Positions 29,352-42,115 of a DNA stretch of 64,000 nt are shown in pieces. The position numbers and the translations under genes are program-made. The DNA is taken from positions 39,599,549 to 39,663,548 of the forward strand of contig CP136067.1 in NCBI GenBank assembly GCA_032622095.1. The letters run 5' to 3'. The notes under the pieces were generated by a model. It had not been told where the DNA came from, searched no databases, and was given only the letters and a program-made list of their open reading frames with translations. Each line of letters opens with the position of its first letter. The first letter of the stretch is position 1. The DNA comes from Siphonodentalium dalli. Its lineage: Eukaryota > Mollusca > Scaphopoda > Gadilida > Siphonodentaliidae.

Positions 29352-32300
29352 AGCTCAACTTTAATTTGTAAAGTTTGAGCTATTGCCATGGCTTTGTCGT
29401 CCGTGTGTGCGTGTGTGCGTAAGGCGTCGACAATGCAGTCTACAGGTCGTACCTTTGATCGGATCATTATGAAATTTGTCATAGCTGTTGACATCAACAT
29501 TTAGACTAGAATGATTCATTTTGGGGTCATTCGGTAAAAAAACATGGCCGCCAGTGGCCATCTTGCATTTCAAAATTCAATCCATTAGCACGGGCTACAG
29601 GGCGTACTGTTTGTCTGATCGTCATGAAATTTGTCATGGATGTTAATATTGACATGTAGATGGGCACAAGTAATTTTGGGGTCATTTGGCCCAAAAACAT
29701 GGCCGCCAGCAGCCATCTTGGATTTTACTTTTTGTATGACTAAATTCTTTAGCACGGGCTACAGGTCGTACTTTTAGTCTGATCACCATAAAATTTGTCA
29801 TGGCTATTGAAATTGGAATGTAGATGGGAACGAGTCATTTTGGGGTCATTCGGACAAAAAACATGGCCGCCAATGGCCATCTTGGATTTCAAAATTCAAT
29901 CCATTAGCACGGGCCACAGGTCGTACTGTTCGTCTGATCATCATAAAATTTGTCATGGATGTTAATATTGACATGTAGATGGGAACGAGTAATTTTGGGG
30001 TCATTCGGCCAAAAAACATGGCGGCCAGCAGCCATCTTGGATTTTACTCTTTGTATGACTAAATTCTTTAGCACGGACTACAGGTCGTACCTTTAGTCTG
30101 ATCATCATCAAATTTGTCATGGATGTTAATATTGACATGTAGATGGGAACAAGTAATTTTGGGGTCATTTGGCCCAAAAACATGGCCGCCAGCAGCCATC
30201 TTGGATTTTACTCTTTGTATGACTAAATCCTTTAGCACGGGCTACATGTCGTACCTTTAGTCTGATCATCATAAAATTTGTCATGAATGTTGATAATAAC
30301 ATGTAGATGGGAACGAGTCATTTTGGGGTCGTTCGGTCAAAAAACATGGCCGCCAGCAGGCATCTTTGATTTTACTCTTTGTACATTATGACTAAATCCT
30401 TTAGCACGGGCTACAGGTCGTACCTTTAGTCCGATCATCATAAAATTTGTCATGGCTGTTGAAATTGGAATGTAGATGGGAACGAGTCATTTTGGGGTCA
30501 ATCAGACAAAAAACAATGGCCGCCAGTGGCCATCTTGGATTTCAAAATTCAATCCATTAGCACGGTCCACAGGTCGTACTGTTCGTCTGATCATCATGAA
30601 ATTTGTCATGGATGTTAATCACAACCCAAAAGGGTTGTTTTACGGTATTGCGTAAATGACGCAAGTATAGTTGTGACGTCAGTAATTTCTATACCCCATC
30701 AACATGAAAAAATAGTTTTTACATCCGGGCGATTCAGACCTATGGGGCCTACGGTGGCCGCCATGTTGGAATATAATTGTCAATTAATAAAACGAATTTA
30801 TTTTTCTTCTTCGATCAGCCTCCCTATAGCAACACTATTGAATTTGAAAAAAAAATCAACCTTATTCAAAATTAAATGCTTAATGTGGATTTAGCTGACA
30901 CGGGCGCAGAGCATTCGGCAAACCTCGACAGATTCCGTACCGTTAATGTTTGAAAATTACGTCCCCTGGCAGGCCATAGCAACGTTGGGTGACGTAATTT
31001 CAGTTCCCTGACAAAATGGTGGCGCTCTCTTATTTGCGAAATTTGAAATTGAATTGCTTGTTATTGTTATCGCTCGTATTTTAAATGTACAACGGTATCA
31101 CAGAACGTAAGCATTAAGAACAAACGAGAAAGAACAAGCGAAGATATCACAACGAGCCCATTACTGGAATGACTTTAGTTGTCAAAGCAGTCAAAATAAG
31201 AAGAATAACAACAACAACTTGTTTTGAACTTGAAGTTTAAAAGTGAAAATCAGTCAGTCGGAAGGAAACTCAATAACGAATCTGTGACTGAAAAAAATAT
31301 GAAAATGAAGGTCACCGCTAGGTCTCCGCTATCACTATTATTGACCATCACAATGCTCAGACATCTGAGAGTACGATATAGCCCACAAAAGTCATGAACA
31401 AGCATGCAATCTCGAGCTGGGACCACCCTTAATACTTGTTTCTCATCATCTACTTCACAGAAGGTGTCACCCTTAAGTAGTAACCGTATAGGAAACACAC
31501 CGAACATACCACTCTTGCACAATGACATCAGTTTGTTTGATCTAAATTATTTAGCCCCAAAACAATAGTCATTTGGCAAATTATCTCATTCCTTTTAGAA
31601 GTGCCTGTCATCTACTGAAGTTGGATCCTACCAGGGCCATAAATTATGTCTCATTGAGTCAATGTGTCCCATCCATGTAAATCGCTGAAAGTCAAGCATA
31701 CATAAACCTCTATAAATAAATCAGATGTGGCTATGTGAAATATGCAATATATCCCTGTTTTCATAAAAATGTATTCAGTATTATATGTAAATTTATCCAA
31801 TAAAGATATTTTTCCCTTGAAGGTCCTCTATCCGAATCAATAGTCCCCTTATCATCAGATTCCAACAACAAGATTTTTTGAAATATCGCTTCAGTTGACA
31901 GAATTAATTGTTCGAAAATAATGCTAACTGCAGTCAATTATTGGCGGAACCACCATCCGGTCGCGGGTGGTGGTTCCGCCAATACAAGAGGGGTTTGGAC
32001 CAAATTCCAAGCTCCTGTGGTCTAACTGTGGCCCACATTCCCACATTCCTCTATATCTGGTGCTGCAACATATTCTCGTGCAAATAGGTTTATTTGTACC
32101 TAAATATTCACATATGTTCTGATATGTTCATATGTTTTTTATTTATTTAAATTTGTTTAAATAAAAATTTAGAAAAACTAACGCTATTATACACTCTACC
32201 AGGTACCCTGAGTCACCACACCAAATTTCGTTGAAATCTGAGCACCAATATTAACAAAGTCATGTTGGTCTCAACTTTACTCCAGTCTTATATATGTATA

Positions 32301-34462
32301 TATAAATAGTCCCATGAAACATGTATACATTTATTGATGGACTCCTCATACATGATCAGGTTCATTATTCCGAAGGTTCCATATTCCGAAGGGTCGCTAT
32401 TCCAAAGGTTCTTATTCAGAAGGTTCGCTATTCTGAAGGAATGCTATTCTGGGTGTATTTAACCAGAAAAGACGGACAACTCTAATACCAAGTAGTTATT
32501 ATTACCACGATTTTACAGTTATCCATCTTTATCTGGAAGACCGCCCGTTTGACCTCGTCCTGGCATGATTAGGCCCAGAAACAATAAAAAATAGCAAACT
32601 GCAAAGATCGATATCTAATTACTCTGAGCTTTGAGTTTTCAATAATTTAGAATATAGATAATACAATGAAACTTCAAAATAACAAGTTATAAAAACCTTC
32701 AGAATATCGAGGAATATAGAGAACCTTGGGAATAGCGAAACTTCGGTATAATGAACCTTGGGAATAGCGAACCTTTGTACATATAGTGACATGTCGCCGT
32801 CCTACGGTCCATACGCACTGGCGTGATCGTATATCCCAAGTTGGCCAGAAATACAGGCACTCCTATGAAACATACATTTATCATTTTATAGATGGACGTA
32901 CGTGTTTTGGGTTGTCCATACGTACTGACGTAATCATATTATTGACATGTAGATGGGAACGAGTAATTTTGGGGTCATTCGGCCTAAAAACATGCGGCCA
33001 GCAGCCATCTTGGATTTTACTCTTTGTATGACTAAATTCTTTAGCACGGGCTACAGGTCATACCTTTAGTCTGATCATCCTCAAATTTGTCATGGATGTT
33101 AATATTGACATGTAGATGGGAACGAGTAATTTTGGGGTCATTTGGCCCAAAAACATGGCCGCCAGCAGCCATCTTGGATTTTACTCTTTGTATGACTAAA
33201 TCCTTTAGCACGGGCTACAGGTCGTACCTTTAGTCTGATCATCATAAAATTTGTCATGAATGTTAATAATGACATGTAGATGGGAACGAGTCATTTTGGG
33301 GTCAGGTCAAAAAACATGGCCGCCAGCAGCCATCTTGGATTTTACTCTTTGTATGACTAAATTCTTCAGCACGGGCTGCAGGTCGTACCTTTAGTCTGAT
33401 CATCATAAAATTTGTCATGGATATTAACAATGTCATGTAGGTGGGAACGAGTAATTTTTGGATCATTCGGCCAAAAAACATGGTCGCCAGCAGCCATCTT
33501 GGATTTTACTCTTTGTATGACTAAATCCTTTAGCACGGGCTACAGGTCCTACTTTTTGTCTGATCATCATAAAATTTGTCAAGAATGTTAATAATGACAT
33601 GTAGATGGGAACGAGTCATTTTGGGGTCATTCGGCCAAAAAACATGGCCGCAAGCAGCCATCTTGGATTTTACTCTTTGTATGACTAAATCCTTTAGCAC
33701 AGGCTACAGGTCGTACCTTTAGTCTGATCATCATAAAATTTGTCATGGCTGTTGAAATTGGAATGTAGATGGGAACGAGTTATTTTGGGGTCATTTGGAC
33801 AAAAAACATGACCGCCAGCGGCCATCTTGGATTTCAAAATTTAATCCATTAGCACGGGCCACAGGTCGTACTGTTCGTCTGATCATCATGAAATTTGTCA
33901 TGGATGTCAACAATGACTTGTAGATGGGAATGAGTCATTTTGGGGTCATTCGGCCAAACAACATGGTCGCCAGCAGCCATCTTGGATTTTACTCTTTGTA
34001 TGACTAAATCCTTTAGCACGGGCTACAGGTTGCACCTTTAGTCTGATCATCATAAAATTTGTCATGAATGTTAATAATGACATGTAGATGGGAACGAGTC
34101 ATTTTGGGGTCATTCGGCCAAAAAACATGGCCGCCAGCAGCCAACTTGGATTTTACTCTTTGTATGACTAAATTCTTTAGCATGGGCTACAGGTCGTACC
34201 TTTAGTCTGATCGTCATAAAATTTGTCATGGATGTTAACGATGAAATGTAGATGGGAACGACTCATTTTGGGGTCATTCGGCCGAAAACATGGCCGCCAG
34301 CAGCCATCTTGGATTTTACTTTTCTCTTCATGTCTTTTAACTACCTGACTACCGGTAGTATCAGACATTCAACTTTCCACATTCCCAATCGCTCCATTGA
34401 CTGTAATACATTAATTTATTCCCTTTCCAAGTTGAGCTACAGTGTCATTGACACTTTCATTT
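29352..34462 (+). repeat. AGCTCAACTT-family tandem-repeat element (largest copy), interrupted
   Basis: The head TAGCTCAACTTTAATTTGTA, then GAGCTATTGCCATGG and a GTCCGTGTGTGCG run, leads into about 160- to 164-bp tandem units. Each unit contains GCACGGGCTACAGGTCGTAC, GACATGTAGATGGGAACGAG and CATGGCCGCCAGCAGCCATC. The tail AAGTTGAGCTACAGTGTCAT ends it; head and tail share the inverted AGCTCAACTT. The array is split at 30617 and resumes at about 32936. Other copies: 37047, 43912, 54184, 56696 and 59904. Confidence 0.9.
30617..32935. mobile_element. 2.3-kb insertion inside the tandem array
   Basis: The repeat unit breaks after GTCATGGATGTTAAT and resumes with ATTGACATGTAGATGGGAAC at about 32941. 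The inserted sequence starts CACAACCCAAAAGGGTTG. It has no recognised protein. It includes a strong hairpin (31941-31983, TTGGCGGAACCACC mirrored) and two facing clusters of the ATTCCGAAGGTTC unit (32360-32455 and 32695-32775). Confidence 0.6.
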
Positions 34463-34936
34463 AATATGTCTTTGATGAGTGATAATCACCCGTGTAGGTT
34501 ACCATAGGCTCATTGTCTCTTCATTGTGGTAGTACCGTACTGGTAGCTCAATATGGGAATGATAACACGGGACACATTGATTTGGTATTAATTATTTTAT
34601 TTTATTTATTGAATTACAACTAGATACCTATCCATCCTTGGGTGTTTCATTACCGTTTTTCCGTCGAAGTTTGGTGGATGGCTTGAATCCTTCCGTTGTT
34701 ATCTGTGCATTTTCAACTTACCTAAGGATTGGGATTTTACTCCATCTTTGAGTTACCTGTGTTTAAGTCGCGTTATACACCGAAAATTACGGTATTAGTA
34801 CTATTTACTTGTGTGTAACAGTGATTAATTGAATTTTTCTAAAACATGGAAATTCCCAATTTTGATCTGTAAACACACATTTTTCCCAATTCGAAGGGAC
34901 CCGGACCCATTCCCAAAATAGGCAGAAAAATCCCTG

Positions 34937-37046
34937 GGCATACATATATTAAAAGTAAGTGTCAATTTTAATCAGTTACATTAAATAATTACCCAAAAAT
35001 CATTTATAGTGAAGCAGTTTGATGTGGTTTAATTTTAATGACGAACGTCGAAAATAGGGAAAATTGGTACATGCCAAAATAAAAATCACCTGAACAAGAA
35101 AATGTTAAGCCAAAATTAGCTACAATCAAGTGTTATCGATATATATATAGTTTATTCTTCTTCTTACCGTGTATATCAAAGCAATTTTATTTTGTAATGT
35201 TGCGTTTTTGGTGATAAATACAAATGGTGATTTCCGTTTCGACAGATGCAAAATGCGGAAAACCAGGACAATGTGAAGATGCTATCAAATGTTAATTGTT
35301 ATAACTTATAAGTTATATTGTATGGTCACAGTGTTATTGAGTGTATTTGTATCACAATAAAGTAAAGATAAAACATCTACACTTCATATCCGTATTGTTA
35401 CAATCAATACACCCGTAATATGAATGCCCATTATTTTGTTACATGCTATAGAAAACAGTTTCGGTCGACACCGGAACACTGAGGGTGGGGGGGGGGTGGC
35501 TGGATATTTTGTGTAACACACGTACATTGATTACAGAATAACAACAATAGGATAGGAATCGGATATATTATGATATGTTACATATAAAAACACTAGTTAG
35601 TTTAATATTAGATACTATTAAATGTTTTGACAAGATTAGGGAAAAAAATAACATGTGTTTCAGATTTGTTGAGGCCAAAACAAATATACATGTGTTTCTG
35701 GTGACATGCAGGAAAAAATAGGGGCTTTTCATTTCATATTTTTTTATTTTATTTTCAACTTTCCTCGACATAAATATGAATAACCTCCAGACCGGTTCTA
35801 CATGTTTGTAATGGACAATGAAAATAATAAAACTAAGTGGATAAATATTAGAATATAATGTAATTTATTGTTTATAGACTAAAACATGAAAACATAATCC
35901 TGTACAGCATCAAATTACACCATGAATCTGTGAGGAAATTAAATAAATTAACTTCCTCAATAGCTCTTTATATAAGGTACATGTAGTGATATTAAGAGCT
36001 AATTAACTTCGTCACAGGTGCATGGTGTAATGTCTTCTATGAACTAAATCAACTCCTTTCCCCCTCCCCAGCGATAGTATACATATGTACATGTAGATCA
36101 CATACACAGAAATGTGTTTCCTTTCTAGCAGCAAGCGCTATATATTTGTTTGTACACATTACAATACATTTATGTATGATATTTTTAAACTTATAATTAG
36201 ATAAATTAATTATGTACAGTTAATCAGTTAGAAATATATTCTTTTATTATAGAATATCAAAAAAATCTAGCTGCTCTTGATATCACCCATGATGGCATCA
36301 CTACAAACTGATAATGTAAATCAACAAGAAATATATGGAGATCTTGTTTCCTGACTACCCTAAATATTTCTTTGAAAGTTATTACAATATACCTTTAAAA
36401 AATTGCACCCAAGGGTGGAGGATCATCATGGAACTGCCCCCACAATTTTGATCTTTACTAATATTTAGATCGACAGTATGTGACTGTGATCTGATGAATA
36501 AACCATTTTCAAGCGGAATTTTAAGGTAACAAATGATGACAACAAGTGAATATTATCCACATGATTTTATTTTATGAATAAAGAATAAAATTACCAAGAG
36601 AACGTATATACATGTAATGTGATCTGGCGTTGTTGCATTGATGGTTATCTCCACCATGTTGTATTCACTGGTTGTCAGTCATAAGCCAAGCATATAATGG
36701 CGGTATTCGTATTGATGGACATGTTCCGTTTCTATTATGCCAATATTTCAGATTTTAAGAATTTTCGGAACAAGTCTGTGTATTTTACTGAAATCAGTAT
36801 ACAGTCTAATCATCCCATGATATGAATGATTTCTTCAGTATTCTGATTCAAATAGTCATGAAATGGCGAAAAAATTATTTTTTCTGAGAATACAACATCA
36901 CTTTTTTTAATTCTCCCATCTGAACTGAGTGAACTCGCAATGCAAATGGCTAACTAACACAGGCAAAGTGAGACTTTCGGTAAAGTGTTCTGCGAAAGTA
37001 ACGATGCGGCCTAAACCATGAATGTTCAGGACATTTTTAGGCTTTT
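34937..37046. other. Intron 1 segment without recognised features
   Basis: About 2.1 kb of AT-rich sequence. A G-rich run (35484-35497) is the only notable motif. Short open frames lack any family signature. Confidence 0.5.
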
Positions 37047-38237
37047 ATCTCAACTTTTCTTTGTAAAGTTTGAGCTATTGCCATGGCTTGGTATCCATCA
37101 TCCGTGTGTGCGTGATTCGTCAACAATTTCCTTTAGCACGGGCTACATGTCATATCTTTGGTCGGATCATTATAAAATTTGCCATAGCTGTTGACATCTT
37201 GGATTTCATAATTCAATCCATTAGCTACTTTTCGTCTGATCATTATTAAATTTGTCATGGATGTTAACATTGACATGTAAATGGGAACGAGTCATTTTGG
37301 GGTCATTTTGCATAAAAACATGGCTGCCAGCCGCCATCTTGGATTTCAAAATTCAATCTATTAGCACAGGCTACAGGCCGTACTGGTTGCCATCAACCAT
37401 CTTGGATTTTGCTTTATATATACCGGTATCTCTTCATGTTGATAATCTAGTATTCTAAAAAAAATTAGCAAGAATACACCATGGTTGGCCCCATAGGAGG
37501 AAATTTTTAATTTGAGAATGCCCAAGTCTCATTTCCTGGCTTCTGGAAGGAAAATGTCCAAATAAATCATCCACTCAAAAACATGATTTTCAGTGAAGAA
37601 TTTGCTGAAAAAGTCAACTTTCTACCATCATGATACATTTGGAGCACTCAGTTTGACCGGCTGCCATTTTCATCACCTCAGAAAGAAAGAAGAAAATTTT
37701 GCCACAAATGGGAAAATAGAATAGAATTAGAAAGAAAAAATTAAATAAGTATAAAATTTGATATCGATTTCATTCACAAATACGCTTTCATACATAAACA
37801 GAGTTCGCGATTTCATTATAACTGTGTGAACGATGAGTACCGAGGATTCAAAAGGAATATTTCAATTTATTCTTCCCATTATGTCACATGGATGATCAAT
37901 CAATTCGATGAGATGTTACTTTTGATTCAACCTTTAAATGCCGATGTGTTGGTTTGTTTGATTGGCTAAGATTAATTTAATATCTACAAAAGAGCGAACA
38001 TTTCTATTGGTCAGTTACTCTCAATCCTAGACTCGTTCCGACTTTTTCCATGGTAATCCGTGGTCAAGGTCGCTAATGCCAGCAGACAAACTTACGTCAC
38101 GAATCTCAATAGTAGAACTGCGCGAATCTACATGTACCGGGTATGTGGATTCTCGTCAGTTTGTTTGCTCGAATATTTACACAAATGGATTCGCGTCAAA
38201 TTTTAAGGACTACAGTGTCATTGACACTTTCATTTAT
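37047..38237 (+). repeat. AGCTCAACTT-family element, degenerate copy
   Basis: Head near 37047 (CTCAACTTTTCTTTGTAAAG, then GAGCTATTGCCATGG), about two units of the tandem repeat, and a tail CTACAGTGTCATTGACACTT at 38211 on. The central part is unrelated sequence. It ends about 290 bases before PSMD2 exon 2. Confidence 0.75.
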
Positions 38238-38529
38238 ATTTTCGTCATCAACTTCGCAATTTTCAGGGTGACTTGCAATTCGCCCAGTTAAAAAATTGTG
38301 ACAAAATGAATGAGAATAGGAGTATTATAGGACGAAGATGTCGCCTTCTACAAAATGTAGATTGTTATCTGTGTGACTAATGTGTACCTCACAGTCGAAG
38401 GTCTGGCTCACAGGGTTAGAAATTTTCTGTTGTGCCTGCACTGATGAGTCGCAGCTTGGTTTTACATTTTTAATACATTACTGTTGACTGCTTTTACCAA
38501 TCCATCTGATCAGATTTTTTTTCTTTCAG

Positions 38530-38586
38530 TCAGAAGAAGACAAACAGTTGCAGGAAGAGCTCAATATGCTTGTTGAGAGACTTGCT
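38530..38586 (+). CDS. PSMD2: PSMD2 exon 2 (residues 30-48)
   Basis: A 57-nt exon between TTTCTTTCAG and GTAAGT, phase 0 at both ends. It encodes SEEDKQLQEELNMLVERLA, nearly identical to the conserved N-terminal helix of animal PSMD2. It is too short to stand out as an ORF and was found by homology reasoning and splice sites. Confidence 0.95.
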
Positions 38587-39204
38587 GTAAGTATCTACAT
38601 GCACATTTATGATACATGACAAATGGGGGGGGGGCCATCGCAGGGTAAAGTTGTGACCCAATATCAACCTGGGAGTAACATTTATGAGTCTATGACCAAC
38701 GAAGGTCTTGGCCAATCACACACAGCCTTCTCGACCAGCTGGTCATTGTGTCGTCATGCGTCGCCGAACTATTGTCAACCCAGTCAGTGTTCTGTTTATA
38801 CAGCCATTAACTTTTAACTACATGTATATATTTTACAAGTAGTGACTTATGTCAGCAGAAAGTTAAAGCTCCATCTACATTTCAAGTAATTAGTGTTGTA
38901 CATGTATGTCAGTGTTGGATGATCATGAATATAGAAAGGGGGCAATTCAACCCTATAGCTATAACAAACTTGTGAAGTTGTGTTTTTGGTCCACAAATAA
39001 GGTACCCTGCATTGCTCACTGGAAGCTTATATTCTGCTAATGATGACTCTGACATCAGAGCAGTTTTGGCCAGTCCAAAATTTAAATAGTACAAATAAAA
39101 TTGAGGGAGGAAAAGATTGACATTCTAAGAAAAAAAACGTTCTACACCAGCAGATGAACTTGAAGATCATCAGTGGTCAACAAAAGATTAGAGATTAAAG
39201 ATCC

Positions 39205-39340
39205 TGTGCCAGTGCATTCTCTTATATAATCGAGTCTCCCATAGGGAGCCTCACATATATAAGAGAATTCACTGGCTTACCAGGTCAAGGTAAAATATTG
39301 CATGTACATGTATATAAAGAATGCATTGGCACAGGGTTTT
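39205..39340. repeat. CATTCTCTTATATA hairpin element, diverged copy
   Basis: Begins CCTGTGCCAGTGCATTCTCT and folds back to TATATAAGAGAATTCACTGG around CCCATAGGG. A half hairpin ending AATGCATTGGCACAGGG follows at 39322-39338. Located in intron 2. Confidence 0.8.
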
Positions 39341-39997
39341 CGCAAATATTCAGGAAGCTACAGTCATGGAAGGGTTAATACAAAAAGTGAAGAAGAATTT
39401 GCTTATTTATTTATATTTAATGAACTTTCTACTTGCGTGATTTATGCTTTTACTTCCTGTCAGATTGCTGCCATATAGAGAGGGTATGTGTATATACCCT
39501 CGACAAATAGGTGATTTACTGGTAGGGCCCTGCATATAATCAATACTAATTTTGTTATTTGATTTGACCTGGACGTTTGATTCAAATTTGATTCCACTTT
39601 ATCGGATAGTAATTTCTATTATGTCAAAATTTTCAAAAAGTGATGGAAATGATGGTAATCTTTTAACCATTTCTATATTCTATACTAAATACTCATTGTT
39701 CTATTAGGAAATGTTCAGATAATAAGTTCAGCTGACTAACGTAGGTTGTTTATTGAACTTATCTGAAAATCCCCCCCCCCCCCCATGAATTTGAATCATT
39801 CTGCTCTTGTATTATCTGTTTTTCTGTCTGTTGTCAGCTATTTTTACATCAATATCCCTCCAAATGAATAATAGACCATTCCATTGTATACGTTTATAGC
39901 TGACTGGGAGAATCGATTCAGTATAGAAAGAGTTAACACTTATGGGATTTCTGTGATCATATCAAATCCTGTCGTAAGTCGGGATTTTTTTTACCCT

Positions 39998-40362
39998 GTG
40001 CCAATGCATTCTCTTATATATGCGAGTCGACCATAGGATGCCTCGCATATATAAGAGAATGCATTGGCCTAACAATTTTTTACAATTTTAATAATTTTTT
40101 CTTGTATTCTATAACAATTTTATTATTTCACCCATACAGAGCCCCAGACAAACATGAGCAGACGACACTCTTCTATATGCTTCTATATATGTGTGGGGCT
40201 CCCTGCAGGGTAATGCAAGTTTTTAATTTTATGTCCTAAAAAATGTAAGAAACATTTATAAAAAAAAATTTATAAAAAATTGTTAGGCCAATGCATTCTC
40301 TTATATATGCGAGGCGACCTATGGTCGACTCGCATATATAAGAGAATGCATTGGCACAGGGT
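39998..40362. mobile_element. Double-hairpin MITE (CATTCTCTTATATA family)
   Basis: Two near-perfect hairpins of about 75 bp (39998-40071 and 40286-40360), each pairing CCAATGCATTCTCTTATATA with its mirror around a TCGACC-ATAGG centre. They face each other across a T-rich spacer that also holds a smaller hairpin near 40140-40195. The outer ends read CCCTGTGCC and GGCACAGGG. Located in intron 2, about 300 bases before exon 3. Confidence 0.85.
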
Positions 40363-40660
40363 AAAAAAAAGTGTGTCAATTTTATTAAAATCTGCATTCC
40401 ATCCTTCATCTCACACAATCAAAGTAATCGCTGATAACAATCTGTTAACTACTCAGCAATTTGAGAACAAATATTTTGTCGGAAAGGCACTATACCGTTC
40501 ATGTGAGTATGTCACACTGCCCAGGCCACAATTATATTTCTATCAGTGTACATTTGAAGTATCGTACTCACATGCACTGTTCCTTTAGCAGAAATTTGGA
40601 TTAAATATTTCTGGGCCTAGCTATTGATCATGTTTGAATCGTGGTTTTAATTATGTTTAG

Positions 40661-40825
40661 GAGCCAAATGAGAAGTTGTACAAACCAGCATTGGAGAATC
40701 TGCGAACTCAGATACGAGCTTCAACTACATCGATGACATCTGTGCCGAAGCCGCTCAAGTTTTTGAGACCACATTATACCACCCTCAAAGAGGTCCACGA
40801 GAAGATCAAAGAACTAGATACAAAG
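40661..40825 (+). CDS. PSMD2: PSMD2 exon 3 (residues 49-103)
   Basis: A 165-nt exon, phase 0 at both ends, acceptor TTATGTTTAG and donor GTGTGT. It encodes [15 protein letters not shown] and the highly conserved block [19 protein letters not shown], diagnostic of RPN1. It forms part of the N-terminal helical region. The acceptor is close to ordinary intronic sequence with no repeat end nearby. Confidence 0.96.
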
Positions 40826-41333
40826 GTGTGTAGCATGATGTTTTATCTTTACATGTGCTGAATTAAGTCATGTTGTGAAGCTCTACTCTGGCTACTCCTG
40901 TGAAGATCATATTCCACCAGCTAAAACCTGAGTACTTTTTTGTTGTTCGGACGGGTAACTTTAGAAAATTGAAAAAATTATATAGCATTGAAAACAATTG
41001 CGTTGATCTTGCTGATGACTCAGTGCACGTGTTTCCCCAGACATCGGATCATCAAAGACAACGTCATGCATATTTGATGTTAAGCCGCCAAAACCCGATT
41101 CTGTCTTTGAATACGCTTAAATTCAACCATATACCCCCTTGAGTGATAAAGTTTCTGGCCAAATTGATTAAGTATACTTGTTTAAAAGCTATTGTTTGGT
41201 TTGGTCCATCCCATTTTACTGGAGTTATGGCCATTGGCGACTTGTCAAATTTGTTAATTATTTTGGTTTCTGTATGATAACTTTATTAATTTTATGCTTC
41301 TTGAAAAAGCCAACACTACGGTGGCCCGTAAGT

Positions 41334-41730
41334 GCCACGGCAAAACAAACTTTTCAATCACGGCAGAATAAACTTTTCACTCACGGCAAAACAAACTTTT
41401 CAATCACAGCAGAATAAACTTTTCACTCACGGCAGAATAAACTTTTCACTCACGGCAAAACATTCTTTTCATCCACGGCAAAAAAAAACTTTTCACTCAC
41501 GGCAAAATAAACTTTTCACTCACGGCAAAACATACTTTTCATCCACGGCAAAACAAACTTTTCACTCACGGCAAAACATACTTTTCATCCACGGCAAAAC
41601 AAACTTTTCACTCACGGCAAAATAAACTTTTCACTCACGGCAAAACATACTTTTCACTCACGGCAAAACAAACTTTTCACTCACAGCAAAACAATCTTTC
41701 ACTCATGGCAAAATAAACTTTTCACTGGCG
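41334..41730 (+). repeat. Left 23-bp tandem array of the IS3EU-like element
   Basis: About 17 copies of a 23-bp unit, CGGCAAAACAAACTTTTCAC followed by TCA, with A/G and C/T variants. The open frames across it are repeat translations. It mirrors the right array. Confidence 0.95.
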
Positions 41731-41890
41731 GTAACATTGCTAAACCTCTCTCTCTCTCTCACGATACACACATTTTCAAGGCTGTGATATCGTGGGAGGT
41801 ATGCGAGCAATAGTATATCAGGTCGTAAATCTATATCTCATGCGGTGATGTTCCGACTTTTTAACCGCACTGTATTTTGATACTGTCAGG

Positions 41891-42115
41891 TTATATGTGA
41901 CTCAATCTAAATGTTTGTGTGTATAATTCGAACAAGACATTACTCATTATGCCTGCATTTTTTCCCCCGTTTCGCACGAACTGTAAACCAATTGTCCCTG
42001 GAAATTGACTCCGTACTGTGGAGAGTGCCACGGTGCCATGTGCATCAATTGGGATTGACACCGTGGAGGTACTGTCCGAATTTTTTATAAAATGTGAACT
42101 TTGAGGAAGTTGCAT
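41891..42115 (-). CDS. Small ORF resembling the TDP-43 N-terminal domain
   Basis: A 74-codon minus-strand ORF inside the IS3EU-like transposon. The middle, about residues 18-50, contains IPIDAHGTVALSTVRSQFPG followed by TIGLQF. This lines up with the TARDBP/TDP-43 N-terminal ubiquitin-like oligomerisation domain, which has the pattern IP-x-D-x-GTV-x-LSTV-x2-QFPG-x2-GL. The RRMs are absent and the C-terminal third (FELYTQTFRLSHI) does not match. It may be a captured host exon, a degenerate domain or a transposon-borne gene. Expression unknown. Confidence 0.5.
   Translation of the reverse strand: MQLPQSSHFIKNSDSTSTVSIPIDAHGTVALSTVRSQFPGTIGLQFVRNGGKNAGIMSNVLFELYTQTFRLSHI

Larger units (their letters stand above)
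28889..34936. mobile_element. 6-kb hAT-like non-autonomous element carrying tandem repeats
   Basis: The left end CAGGGATTTTTTTAGG and the right end AGAAAAATCCCTG are inverted and are followed inwards by shared CCCATTCCCAAT and GGGAAAAA blocks. The immediate flanks are both GGCAT (28884-28888 and 34937-34941), a 5-bp duplication as in some hAT groups. The interior is the AGCTCAACTT tandem-repeat family plus a 2.3-kb insertion. No transposase is seen. Confidence 0.6.

Noticed and set aside
39998-40362. The hairpins as microRNA genes
   Set aside because: They are perfect, repeated transposon hairpins rather than single imperfect precursors, and nothing in the sequence marks a mature microRNA.
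41332-41625. 97-codon frame over the 23-bp array, and similar frames at 43479-44000
   Set aside because: Pure tandem-repeat translation.
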